Origin: Paracoccus sp. (in: a-proteobacteria)
GTDB lineage: Bacteria; Pseudomonadota; Alphaproteobacteria; Rhodobacterales; Rhodobacteraceae
DNA: 24,699 bases
Assembly: GCA_018056045.1 (NCBI GenBank)
Contig: JAGPGI010000003.1
Span: forward strand, 1-24,699
Reading direction: 5' to 3'
Part shown: piece after piece, positions 16,416 to 24,083 of the stretch
How the letters are laid out: each line of letters opens with the position of its first letter
How positions within the stretch are numbered: position 1 is the stretch's first letter
The notes under the pieces: generated by a model
Told to the model about the DNA's origin: nothing
The model's input: the letters and a program-made list of their open reading frames with translations, nothing else
Databases searched by the model: none
Made by a program: the position numbers and the translations under genes

Positions 16416-17798
16416 TTACATCGGGGCGGCTGCCGCGATGGAAACGGCGATATAGGCTGCCGCCTGGTCACGCAGGGCGGCGGCAAGCGCGGTGCGCGCG
16501 GTCAGCGCGGTGCGTTCGGCATCGAGCACGGTGAAGAAATCCGTCTGCCCCGCCCGCCAGGAATCGCGCGCAAGCGTCACCGTCTCCTGCGCCGTTCCCA
16601 CCAGTTTGCGCTGCGCAGCGACATTGGCCCCGCCGCGACGCCAGGCGGAAAGCCCGTTCTCCACCTCTTCCACCGCATCAAGCACGGCGGCCTGCCAGCG
16701 GATATGGGCCTGGACCGCCCGCGATTCCGCCGCTTTCAGATTGGCCCGGTTCGCACCACCGGTGAAAATCGGCAGGTTGATCTGCGGCCCCAGAGACCAG
16801 GAGGTCGGATTGGCGCCGCCCCGGATATTGCTGGGCCGGATCGACCCCGACAGGCTGACCGAGGGCCAGAACTCGGCCTTCGCGACGCCGATACGGGCCA
16901 CCGCTGCGGCAAGGCTGCGCTCGGCGATCTGCACATCGGGGCGGGCGCGGATCACCTCGGCGGGAAAGCCGACCGAGGGTTTCGCCCGCGCCGATGGCTG
17001 CGCGCGGCCCTTTTGCAGGCCCGGGCGCAGCTCGGCCGTGCGCGAGGCCGTCAGCGTCGCCAGCCGGTTCACCGCCTGGTCAAAGCCGATCTCCAGCGCG
17101 GGCAGCCCGGCCTCGGCCTGCGCCACCGCCTGTTCGGCCTGCAGCACATCGAGGCGGCTGGCCTGACCGACTTCCAGCATCTCCTGCGTCAGGTTCAGCG
17201 TCTCGCGGCGGCTTGCGATGCTCTGGCGGGTCAGCGCGATGCTTTCCTGGTAATAGCGCAGATCGACATAGGCGGTGGCGACCGCAGCGGTCACCGCCCG
17301 GCGCGCCACCTCATGCGAGAGCTTTGCCGCCTCCAGCTCGGCGATGGCTGCCGTGCGCGCGGCGCGGTTGCCGCCGAAGATATCGACCATCCAGGAGGTT
17401 GAGAGCGTGGCCGATGTGCTGTCCGAGATCACACCGCTGCCCTGGCTGTCGCCACGCGTCGCATTGGCGCCGGCGCTGACCTGCGGTAGCGCGCCCGCCC
17501 CGGCGATACCGACGCCGGCGCCCGCCTCATCAATCGCGGCGACCGCCTCATGGATCGTCAGATTGCGCGCCAGCGCGGTGGAGATCAGACCGTCCAGCGT
17601 CTTGTCCCCAAAGCTGAGCCACCAGGACCCCGTCGCGCTGCGCCCCGGGGCGGAGGCGGCGAAACTGGCCGCCGTATCGGCGGTTGGCGCGGAATATTCG
17701 GTGGTGACACAGGCGGAAAGCGCCAGCGTCAGCGGCAGAATGGTCAGAAAACGACCCAGACCTGAACTGCGACGGGGAGTAAGGGATGCTCTGCTCAT
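16416..17798 (-). CDS. Outer-membrane efflux lipoprotein (OprM/NodT-type, TolC superfamily)
   Basis: The 460-residue protein starts with a lipoprotein signal ending LALSAC (Cys30), followed by the NodT-type segment WWLSFGDKTLDGLI. It has the duplicated coiled-coil arrangement of this family, with VVDIFGG-like WMVDIFGGNRAA near 138 and RPDVQIAERSLAAA in the second half. It forms the trimeric outer-membrane duct for the RND pump encoded upstream. It is the third gene of the adaptor-pump-duct operon, 69 bp after the pump stop, with a strong hairpin in that gap. The ribosome binding site is weak. Confidence 0.92.
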   Translation of the reverse strand: MSRASLTPRRSSGLGRFLTILPLTLALSACVTTEYSAPTADTAASFAASAPGRSATGSWWLSFGDKTLDGLISTALARNLTIHEAVAAIDEAGAGVGIAGAGALPQVSAGANATRGDSQGSGVISDSTSATLSTSWMVDIFGGNRAARTAAIAELEAAKLSHEVARRAVTAAVATAYVDLRYYQESIALTRQSIASRRETLNLTQEMLEVGQASRLDVLQAEQAVAQAEAGLPALEIGFDQAVNRLATLTASRTAELRPGLQKGRAQPSARAKPSVGFPAEVIRARPDVQIAERSLAAAVARIGVAKAEFWPSVSLSGSIRPSNIRGGANPTSWSLGPQINLPIFTGGANRANLKAAESRAVQAHIRWQAAVLDAVEEVENGLSAWRRGGANVAAQRKLVGTAQETVTLARDSWRAGQTDFFTVLDAERTALTARTALAAALRDQAAAYIAVSIAAAAPM

Positions 17799-17836
17799 GG
17801 ATTTCGTCTTTTTGTTATGGGCGAGGAAGGGGAAAC

Positions 17837-17860
17837 GGGGGCATGCTCTGCCATGCCCCC
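17837..17860 (-). terminator. Strong intercistronic hairpin between pump and outer-membrane duct genes
   Basis: GGGGGCATG and CATGCCCCC form a perfect 9-bp stem around 6 bases, 8 bp past the pump stop codon. On the minus strand GTTTCCCCTT follows, a poor U-run. It could act as a partial terminator, lowering duct expression relative to the pump, or as a 3' stabiliser of the pump message. Confidence 0.45.
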
Positions 17861-17867
17861 GCCAGGG

Positions 17868-20800
17868 CTACTCCGCGGGATGCGAGGACATCGGGGCGCC
17901 CGCAACGGAGGCCTTGTTGCCAAGGCGCTTATGCGTCCCGAAAATCTTCATCACGAAGACGAAGAAGATCGGCGCGAACAAAACACCCAGGATGGTCGCC
18001 GAGAGCATGCCGCCCACCACATTGATGCCGATGGCATTCTGGCTGGCAGCCGAGGGACCGGTGGCAATCGCCATCGGCACCACGCCCATGGTGAAGGCCA
18101 GCGAGGTCATCAGGATCGGGCGGAACCGCAGGCGGCAGGCCTCGACCGTGGCGGCCATCAGCTCCATCCCTTCGGCGATCAGATCCTTGGCGACCTCGAC
18201 GATCAGGATCGCGTTCTTTGCCGAAAGCCCGACAATGGTGATCAGCCCGACGGTGAAGAAGACGTCATTCGCCATCCCCGCCCACATCACCGCCGCCACC
18301 GAACCAATCGCCCCCATCGGCACGATCAGCATCACCGAAAGCGGGATCGACCAGCTGCCGTAAAGCCCGGCAAGGCAAAGGAACACGAAGAGGATCGAGA
18401 GGCCGATCAGGATCGGTGCCTGGGAGCCGCTTTCGATCTCCTGTTTCGACTGACCGGTCCATTCATAGGCGAAACCGGTCGGCAGCTCGCCGGCCAGGCG
18501 TTCCATCTCGGCGATGGCCTCGCCCGAGGAATAGCCCGGTGCGGCCTCGCCGTTGATCCGGAGCGAAGGATAGCCGTTATAGCCGACGATCTGCGTCGGG
18601 CCGTAACCCCATTCCGCCGTCGCAAAGGATGAGAGCGGTACCATACCACCCTGCACATTGCGGACGTTGATCTTCATCACGTCTTCAATGTTCATCCGGC
18701 TCGACGCCTCGGCCTGGACCATGACGCGCTGCATTTTGCCTTCATTCGGGAAGTCGTTGATATAGCCAGAGCCAAGCGCGACCGAGATGGTGCGGTTGAT
18801 CTCGCCAAAGGTCACGCCGAAGGCATTGGCCTTTTCGCGATCGACACGCAGGCTCAGCTGCGGGCCGGCGGGAAGACCCTCGATATACATCTGGCCAAGG
18901 ATCGGGCTGTCAGCGGCACCGGCCATGATCTGGCCTGCGGCCTCCTGCAGCGCCGCATTGCCCATATTGGCGCGGTCCTGCAGCCGGAAGGCAAAGCCCG
19001 AGCTGGTGCCAAGGCCCTGGATCGCCGGGGGCGACAGCGCGAAAGCGATGGAATCGCGGATCGAGAACAGCATCCCCGAAAGCTGGCCTGCCAGACCACC
19101 GGCGGAAAGCTCGGGGGTTTTGCGCTCGGCCCAGTCTTTCAGTGTCACAAAGGCGAGACCCGAATTCGGCCCCTGACCGAAGAAGGAATAACCCTGGATC
19201 ACCACGATGGAATCGACGCCATCCATGCCAAGCGCAAAGCCCTCAGCCTGTTTGGTGACCTCGCGCAGGCGGTAGGTGGTGGCGCCGGGCGGGGCCTGAA
19301 GGTTGGCGACCAGATAGCCCTGATCTTCTTCGGGCAGGAAGGACGAAGGGATTTTGACATAGAACCAGGCCAGGCCTGCCACCAGCGCAACATAGATGAT
19401 CATCATCCGGCCCGCGCGACGTGTCAGCCCGCCGACCACGCCGGTATAACCTTTGGTGGCGCGGTCGAAATTGCGGTTGAACCAACCAAAGAGGCCGCGT
19501 TTGGCGTGACCGTGACCCTTGGCGACCGGCTTGAGGAAGGTCGCGCAAAGCGCCGGCGTCAGCGAGAGCGCAAGGAAGGCGGAAAACGCAATCGAGACGA
19601 CCATGGTCAGCGAGAACTGCTGATAGATGATGCCCACCGAGCCCGGGAAGAAGGCCAGCGGAATGAACACCGCCATCAGCGCCAGCGTGATCCCGACAAT
19701 CGCGCCGGAAATCTGCCCCATCGCCTTTTTCGAGGCCTCTTTCGGCGATAGCCCCTCTTCGGACATGATCCGCTCGACGTTTTCCACCACCACGATGGCG
19801 TCATCGACGAGAATGCCGATGGCGAGGATCATCGCGAACATGGTCAGCACGTTGATCGAGAAACCCGCCGCCAGCATGACCGCCAGCGTCCCCGCCAGTG
19901 CGATCGGCACCACAAGGGTCGGGATCACGGTATAGCGGAAGTTCTGCAGGAAGACGAACATCACGACAAAGACGAGGCCAACGGCTTCCAGCAGCGTCAT
20001 CACCACCTTGTGGATCGAGGCGGAAACGAAGGGCGTGGTGTCATAGGGGATCTGATAGTCGATCCCCTCGGGGAAGAGCGGCGCAAGCCGTTCCATCACA
20101 TCGCGCACGCCAGATGCCGTATCCAGCGCATTGCCGGTGGGCGAGAGCTGGACACCGATAGCCGCAGTTTCCTGGCCATTGAGGAAAGTCTTGAAGGCAT
20201 ACATCTCGGCATCGATTTCGATGCGCGCGACATCTTTCAGCAAGACGAGCCCGCCACCCTCGGCCGAACGCAGCACGATATTGCCGAATTGCTCGGGGGT
20301 GGAAAGCTGGCCGCTCACCAGCAGCGTGGCCTGAAGCTGCGTGCCCGCAGACGCCGGTTCCGCACCGATGGAGCCGGCGGTGACCTGAGCATTCTGCTCG
20401 GCAATGGCGCTGGTGATGTCGGTGACAGAAAGGTCCAGACCAACAAGCTTTGCCGGGTCGATCCAGACCCGCAGCGCACGTTCGGTCGCGAAGACCTGGG
20501 CGCGCCCCACGCCGGGCACACGCCGCAACTCATTGACGACATTGCGCGAAATATAGTCGCCAAGCGCCACGGCATCGAGACCGGTTTCCGGCGTCGCGGT
20601 CAGCGTCACCATCATCAGAAAGCCCGCACCGGCCTCTTCGACCAGGACGCCTTGCTGCTGCACCTGCTGCGGCAGGGCGGATTCCACCCGGCGCAGACGG
20701 TTTTGCGTGTCGACCACGGCCTGGGAGACTTCGGTCCCGGCCTCGAAAGTCACATCGATGGTGACGGCGCCGGTCGATTCCGAGGTGCTCTGGAAATAGA

Positions 20801-21026
20801 GCATCCCGGGAATGCCGTTCAGCTCTTCCTCGATGGGCTGGGTGACCTGCTGATACAGATCCTCAGGCGAGGCGCCCGCGAAACGGGTTGAGATCGAGAC
20901 CTGGGGAGGGGCCACATCAGGATATTGCGATACCGGAAGCATCGGCAGCGAAAGCGCGCCCGCCAGCATGATGAAGATCGCGATGACCCAGGCCAGAACC
21001 GGGTTGTCGATAAAGTAACGTGCCAT
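17868..21026 (-). CDS. RND multidrug efflux pump, HAE1 family (AcrB/MexB-like)
   Basis: The 1052-residue protein matches the HAE1 family in length and motifs. It starts MARYFIDNPVLAWVIAIFIM, has PVSQYPDVAPP and QNRLRRVE, and carries the proton-relay aspartates in GILVDDAIVVVENVE at about residues 407-408. The relay lysine is in GLSAKNAILIVE near 935. Two sets of six helices flank large periplasmic domains. The pump exports hydrophobic compounds using the proton gradient and works with the adaptor encoded 10 bp upstream and the duct downstream. Close specificity (antibiotics, solvents, bile-like molecules) cannot be read from the sequence. The divergent TetR gene beyond the adaptor is the likely regulator. 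Confidence 0.96.
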   Translation of the reverse strand: MARYFIDNPVLAWVIAIFIMLAGALSLPMLPVSQYPDVAPPQVSISTRFAGASPEDLYQQVTQPIEEELNGIPGMLYFQSTSESTGAVTIDVTFEAGTEVSQAVVDTQNRLRRVESALPQQVQQQGVLVEEAGAGFLMMVTLTATPETGLDAVALGDYISRNVVNELRRVPGVGRAQVFATERALRVWIDPAKLVGLDLSVTDITSAIAEQNAQVTAGSIGAEPASAGTQLQATLLVSGQLSTPEQFGNIVLRSAEGGGLVLLKDVARIEIDAEMYAFKTFLNGQETAAIGVQLSPTGNALDTASGVRDVMERLAPLFPEGIDYQIPYDTTPFVSASIHKVVMTLLEAVGLVFVVMFVFLQNFRYTVIPTLVVPIALAGTLAVMLAAGFSINVLTMFAMILAIGILVDDAIVVVENVERIMSEEGLSPKEASKKAMGQISGAIVGITLALMAVFIPLAFFPGSVGIIYQQFSLTMVVSIAFSAFLALSLTPALCATFLKPVAKGHGHAKRGLFGWFNRNFDRATKGYTGVVGGLTRRAGRMMIIYVALVAGLAWFYVKIPSSFLPEEDQGYLVANLQAPPGATTYRLREVTKQAEGFALGMDGVDSIVVIQGYSFFGQGPNSGLAFVTLKDWAERKTPELSAGGLAGQLSGMLFSIRDSIAFALSPPAIQGLGTSSGFAFRLQDRANMGNAALQEAAGQIMAGAADSPILGQMYIEGLPAGPQLSLRVDREKANAFGVTFGEINRTISVALGSGYINDFPNEGKMQRVMVQAEASSRMNIEDVMKINVRNVQGGMVPLSSFATAEWGYGPTQIVGYNGYPSLRINGEAAPGYSSGEAIAEMERLAGELPTGFAYEWTGQSKQEIESGSQAPILIGLSILFVFLCLAGLYGSWSIPLSVMLIVPMGAIGSVAAVMWAGMANDVFFTVGLITIVGLSAKNAILIVEVAKDLIAEGMELMAATVEACRLRFRPILMTSLAFTMGVVPMAIATGPSAASQNAIGINVVGGMLSATILGVLFAPIFFVFVMKIFGTHKRLGNKASVAGAPMSSHPAE

Positions 21027-21036
21027 GGATCAGAAC

Positions 21037-22239
21037 TCAGTTCGTATCGCCAGCGGCCGCATCACCGCCGAGGCGCTGGATGCAGACATCTGCGGGTGGC
21101 TCGGAGAGGGAGGGATCGGCCCAGCAGACCGGAGCCACCGGCGCGCCGGGGCCCATTTTCTGGAAGCCGTCAACGATCAGCGTCTCGCCCTCGCTCAGCC
21201 CCTCTTCCACGATCACCCGATTACCGGTTGCCCGGCCCAGAACGACCGGCTTCAGCGCGGCGGTGCCTTCGGCGGTCACGACATAGACCTGGGCCGCCCC
21301 CGAGGCGCTGCGCTGCACTGCCTGGCTGGGGATCGCGATGGCCGCCGCCGAAGTCGCCTGCTCGACCGAGACGCGCACATACATGCCCGGCAGCAACACC
21401 CCGTCAGGATTGGGGAATTCGGCGCGCAGCGTCACCTGGCCCGAGGACCGCTCCACCGCCGCCTCGGCAAAGAGCAGCTTGCCGGCATGTTCATATTGTG
21501 ACCCGTCATCCAACAGAAGCACCACCCGCGCCGCGCCCGGCTCGACCTCGGTCAGCCGCCCCGAGGCCAGTTCGGCCCGCAGCCGCAGCAGTTCCGAGAC
21601 CGGCTGCTGCATATCGGCATAGACCGGATCAAGCTGCTGGATCGTGGTCAGCACCTCGCCCTGCGCCGAGACCAGTGCCCCTTCGGTCACCTGCGCCCGC
21701 CCGATCCGCCCCGAGATCGGCGCGCGGATTTCGGTGAAGCCGAGATTGACTTCGGCCGCGCGCAATTGCGCATTGGCCTCGGCCAGCGCCGCTTCGGCCT
21801 GGAGCCGTGCCGCCATCGCGGTCTCATATTCGGCCTGGATGGTGATATTGCGCTCATTGAGCGAGGCATAGCGCCGCTCGGTTGCCCGCGCATCGACCAG
21901 AACCGCCTCGGCACGGGCAACTGTGGCCTTCGCGGCTTCGACGGCGATCTCATAGGTCGCGCGGTCAAGGCGGAACAGCACATCCCCTTCGGCCACCACA
22001 CTGCCCTGCTCGAAATCGCGGCTCTCGATGATGCCATTCACCCGCGGCCGCACATCGGCAACCTGCGTCGCCGAGATCCGCCCCGGCAGCTCTGAGGTGA
22101 CGGCAAGATTTTCGGGCTGGATCACAATGACCCCAACCCCCGAGGGCGGCATCTGCCCGTCCTGGGCCAATGCCGGACTGCAAAGAAGGATCAACGGCAG
22201 AAACCGTGCCCCCGCGAGGAGGCGACTGAAAGCGGGCAT
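21037..22239 (-). CDS. RND efflux periplasmic adaptor (AcrA/MexA-like)
   Basis: The ATG at 22239 gives 400 residues with a Sec signal (MPAFSRLLAGARFLPLILL through CSPALA-QD). An upstream TTG at 22278 would add 13 residues and weaken the signal. Adaptor features follow: the lipoyl half with EGDVLFRLD, a coiled-coil hairpin with AEAALAEANAQLRAAE, then FTEIRAPISGRIGRAQVTEGALV, and the beta-barrel with LRAEFPNPDGVLLPGMYVRV. The C-terminal tail has two cysteines, 372 and 386, unusual for this family and able to form a disulfide in the periplasm. It is the first gene of the pump operon. Confidence 0.93.
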   Translation of the reverse strand: MPAFSRLLAGARFLPLILLCSPALAQDGQMPPSGVGVIVIQPENLAVTSELPGRISATQVADVRPRVNGIIESRDFEQGSVVAEGDVLFRLDRATYEIAVEAAKATVARAEAVLVDARATERRYASLNERNITIQAEYETAMAARLQAEAALAEANAQLRAAEVNLGFTEIRAPISGRIGRAQVTEGALVSAQGEVLTTIQQLDPVYADMQQPVSELLRLRAELASGRLTEVEPGAARVVLLLDDGSQYEHAGKLLFAEAAVERSSGQVTLRAEFPNPDGVLLPGMYVRVSVEQATSAAAIAIPSQAVQRSASGAAQVYVVTAEGTAALKPVVLGRATGNRVIVEEGLSEGETLIVDGFQKMGPGAPVAPVCWADPSLSEPPADVCIQRLGGDAAAGDTN

Positions 22240-22286
22240 GGGAGAGTCCAAAGCTGGGAACGGAAGATATGATTTCAATCCTGGCT

Positions 22287-22315
22287 ATATGTCCACGTTG
22301 GACGCGTGTCCATAT
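22287..22315. promoter_or_regulatory. Candidate TetR operator between adaptor and tetR
   Basis: Three alternating pentamers GTCCA (22291-22295), TGGAC (22299-22303) and GTCCA (22308-22312) make two overlapping inverted repeats, spaced 3 and 4 bp. The whole is bounded by ATAT on both sides. It lies midway between the divergent adaptor and tetR starts, as expected for an AcrR/TtgR-like operator that controls both genes. Confidence 0.6.
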
Positions 22316-22372
22316 TGCTCGGGCGGGAAATCACCGCTATACTGCACGAAAGCGGCGCCGGGAGGGCTGATT

Positions 22373-23005
22373 GTGGCATATTTATCACGTGAGGCGCGGC
22401 GAGAGCAGATCGTGAACGCGGTGGTTGACCTCGTCTCGCAAGAGGGCCTGGCAGCCGCCACGGTACGACGCATCGCCCAGGATCTGGGATGTTCTCCCGG
22501 TCAGATCCACCATCATTTCGCCTCGGCCGACGCGCTGCGGGCCGAGGCGGTGCGCGAGGTCTGGCGCCGGCTGGAGCCGGATCTCGTCGCGCTGTTGCGC
22601 CGCCATGCCCCGCGTGAGCGTATCGCGACCATCCTCTCCGGCTGCGTGGCGGATATCGATCCGGCGCTCAACCCGCTTCTGGTCGTCGCGCATCACCTCT
22701 GGCAGGAAGCGTGGGACAGTCGCAAAACCCCCGCAATCCGGGATGCTTTCACCGAGGGGATCGCGAATATGCAGCGCGAGATCATGATGGCGCTGCAGGA
22801 GCTGGTCGAAACCGGAGCGCTTGCCGCCGGGAGCGATCTGGACGAAATGTCGCTCGCGCTGATTGCCGCCTCGCAAGGCTATGACTTTCTGGCCGAGACC
22901 ATCGGCGTCAACCACCTTGGCGCGGAGAAGGCCAGCTATGCCGACAAGCTGCTGTCGCGCTTCGGCTTGCCCGCCAGCGCGGACGACATATCCCGACCGG
23001 ACTGA
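22373..23005 (+). CDS. TetR/AcrR-family repressor of the RND operon
   Basis: The start is the GTG at 22373 (GGGAGGG 6 bp upstream), giving 210 residues. The frame extends further upstream to 22028, but that stretch overlaps the adaptor and crosses the operator. The N-terminus SREARREQIVNAVVDL, then LAAATVRRIAQDLG and SPGQIHHHFASADALR form a classic TetR helix-turn-helix. The rest is a helical ligand domain resembling BetI-like members. It diverges from the pump genes across 133 bp containing the palindromic operator, so local repression relieved by a pump substrate is the simplest model. Confidence 0.9.
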   Translation: MAYLSREARREQIVNAVVDLVSQEGLAAATVRRIAQDLGCSPGQIHHHFASADALRAEAVREVWRRLEPDLVALLRRHAPRERIATILSGCVADIDPALNPLLVVAHHLWQEAWDSRKTPAIRDAFTEGIANMQREIMMALQELVETGALAAGSDLDEMSLALIAASQGYDFLAETIGVNHLGAEKASYADKLLSRFGLPASADDISRPD

Positions 23006-23244
23006 GGCAGGCGGAAAATCGGCCGGCCAGCCCTCGGCAGCCCCTCCAGGTCACTCCATCGAACGAGACTTGCCCGTGCCGAGCCCGACCGCAGGCTGAC
23101 GATGGCCGAGGTCGGCGCCCCTTCGCATTTCTGACCAGTGCTTCTGTGCGCAACAGGCCGCTGTTTTCCACCGGAACGCGGCCAGGCCTGAGGATATCGC
23201 GCCCGCTCGACCGAACCGGGTTCCGGAGAAGAAGCCCTGGCCGT
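23006..23244. other. Interval with no recognisable gene
   Basis: The interval between the TetR stop and the IS remnant has open frames on both strands, but none shows a start signal or a family resemblance. It may include degraded DNA from the second transposase frame of the neighbouring IS, but no orfB motif could be recognised. Confidence 0.4.
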
Positions 23245-23682
23245 TCAGGCGGTGTAGTCCCATGGCATGCCCAGGCTGATCCCCGGCGCGAAGACCTGGC
23301 GGCCGGTGCTGAGCGATACGTAAGATCGCCCTTCTTTTCGCGCCCGGCTACAGCCCCGCCACGCCGGTTGGGGCGAACAGAAACCATTGTCCGGCGATAG
23401 CTCTCCAGTCTTTGCGAGCAGGTTCTTATCGTCGATGGTCGATTGCGGTTCTGCCTTAATCGCCTCCCCGAACACCCCGTCCCGCCCCAGGGAGATGGTC
23501 GCTCCACTGACAGATCTGCCTGGGTGAACGTTGAAATCCTGCACCAGTTCGATCGGCGTTCTTTCGCCCCTGACCACGGCAACTGGCACTCAAGCGTCTG
23601 GAAAACAGTGCCCCGGACAGTTTGCTGATCCTCCACACAGCCTGAAGGCCAGGCTGTGGTTTCGGCGCGATTGTCTTCCCAT
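23245..23682 (-). pseudogene. Decayed IS3-family transposase (OrfA, with the first codons of OrfB)
   Basis: The minus-strand frame from the ATG at 23682 begins MGRQSRRNHSLAF, the characteristic start of IS3-family OrfA proteins. After an interruption it resumes in the same frame with VRGERTPIELVQDFNVHPG, then VFGEAIKAEP, then IDDKNLLAKTGELSPDNGF. These correspond to the OrfA helix-turn-helix and leucine-zipper segments. The frame ends GISLGMPWDY, recalling GISRGSVYY of OrfB. An in-frame TGA at 23592-23590 lies in about 42 bp of extra sequence, and many conserved residues have changed. The catalytic DDE part of OrfB is not found. GGGAG remains upstream of the ATG. This is an inactive relic. 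Confidence 0.75.
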
Positions 23683-23947
23683 CGCATTCTCCCTGCTCCC
23701 GGCACAATGCTGCTGTCGCGTGGAAAATCCACTTATCCCGGCGGTTCAGACTTCGTCATCCACCTCTCAACCCGCAAGCCGGACCGCCGGGTCACGGACC
23801 TCGCCCCCGCCTGACCAACCGCGCCTCGCCCAAGGCACGCCAGCCGAGCAGCATCTTCCCGGCGCCCCTCGAGCTGCGAGACCGCCACTGCACCCGAAAG
23901 CGCCAGCCGCTTGCGCCAGAGGAAGCCGACCGGGTCGTCGGACCGGA
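23683..23947. other. Interval with no recognisable gene
   Basis: Between the IS3 remnant and the proposed transposon end there is only Pro/Arg-coding GC-rich sequence with no supported gene. A terminal inverted repeat of the IS should lie here or be lost; none could be identified without its partner. Confidence 0.35.
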
Positions 23948-24046
23948 TGTCGCTTTTCCTTCACGATTTCACTGCGTGGTTTTCACATGATTTCCGCAAG
24001 GTAGCGCTGGAAGCGGCGCGGGTTTCTGCTTTGCGATTTCAATTTC
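23948..24046 (+). mobile_element. Possible left end of a Tn402/Tn5053-like transposon
   Basis: TGTCGCTTTTCC at 23948 resembles the TGTC-starting termini of TniA-mobilised elements. Inside it the hexamer GATTTC recurs in direct orientation at 23965, 23989 and 24035, two copies preceded by TCAC or TCACAT. Such repeats near an end are typical of transposase-binding sites. Local composition is also more AT-rich than the flanks. The transposase gene starts 38 bp further on. Only one end is in the window, so the boundary is a guess. Confidence 0.35.
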
Positions 24047-24083
24047 AGTTCGGACTTCAATAGGGTTCGCAGGGCACGGTGAT

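Noticed and set aside
23051..23263. 70-residue minus-strand frame as the continuation of IS3 OrfB
   Set aside because: After a weak start (LNGQGFF) none of the OrfB motifs of the DDE core appear, so it cannot be supported as transposase.
22908..23732. 274-codon minus-strand frame spanning the IS remnant
   Set aside because: Its peptide is Arg/Ser/Pro-rich noise; the neighbouring frame from 23682 carries the clear IS3 OrfA motifs.
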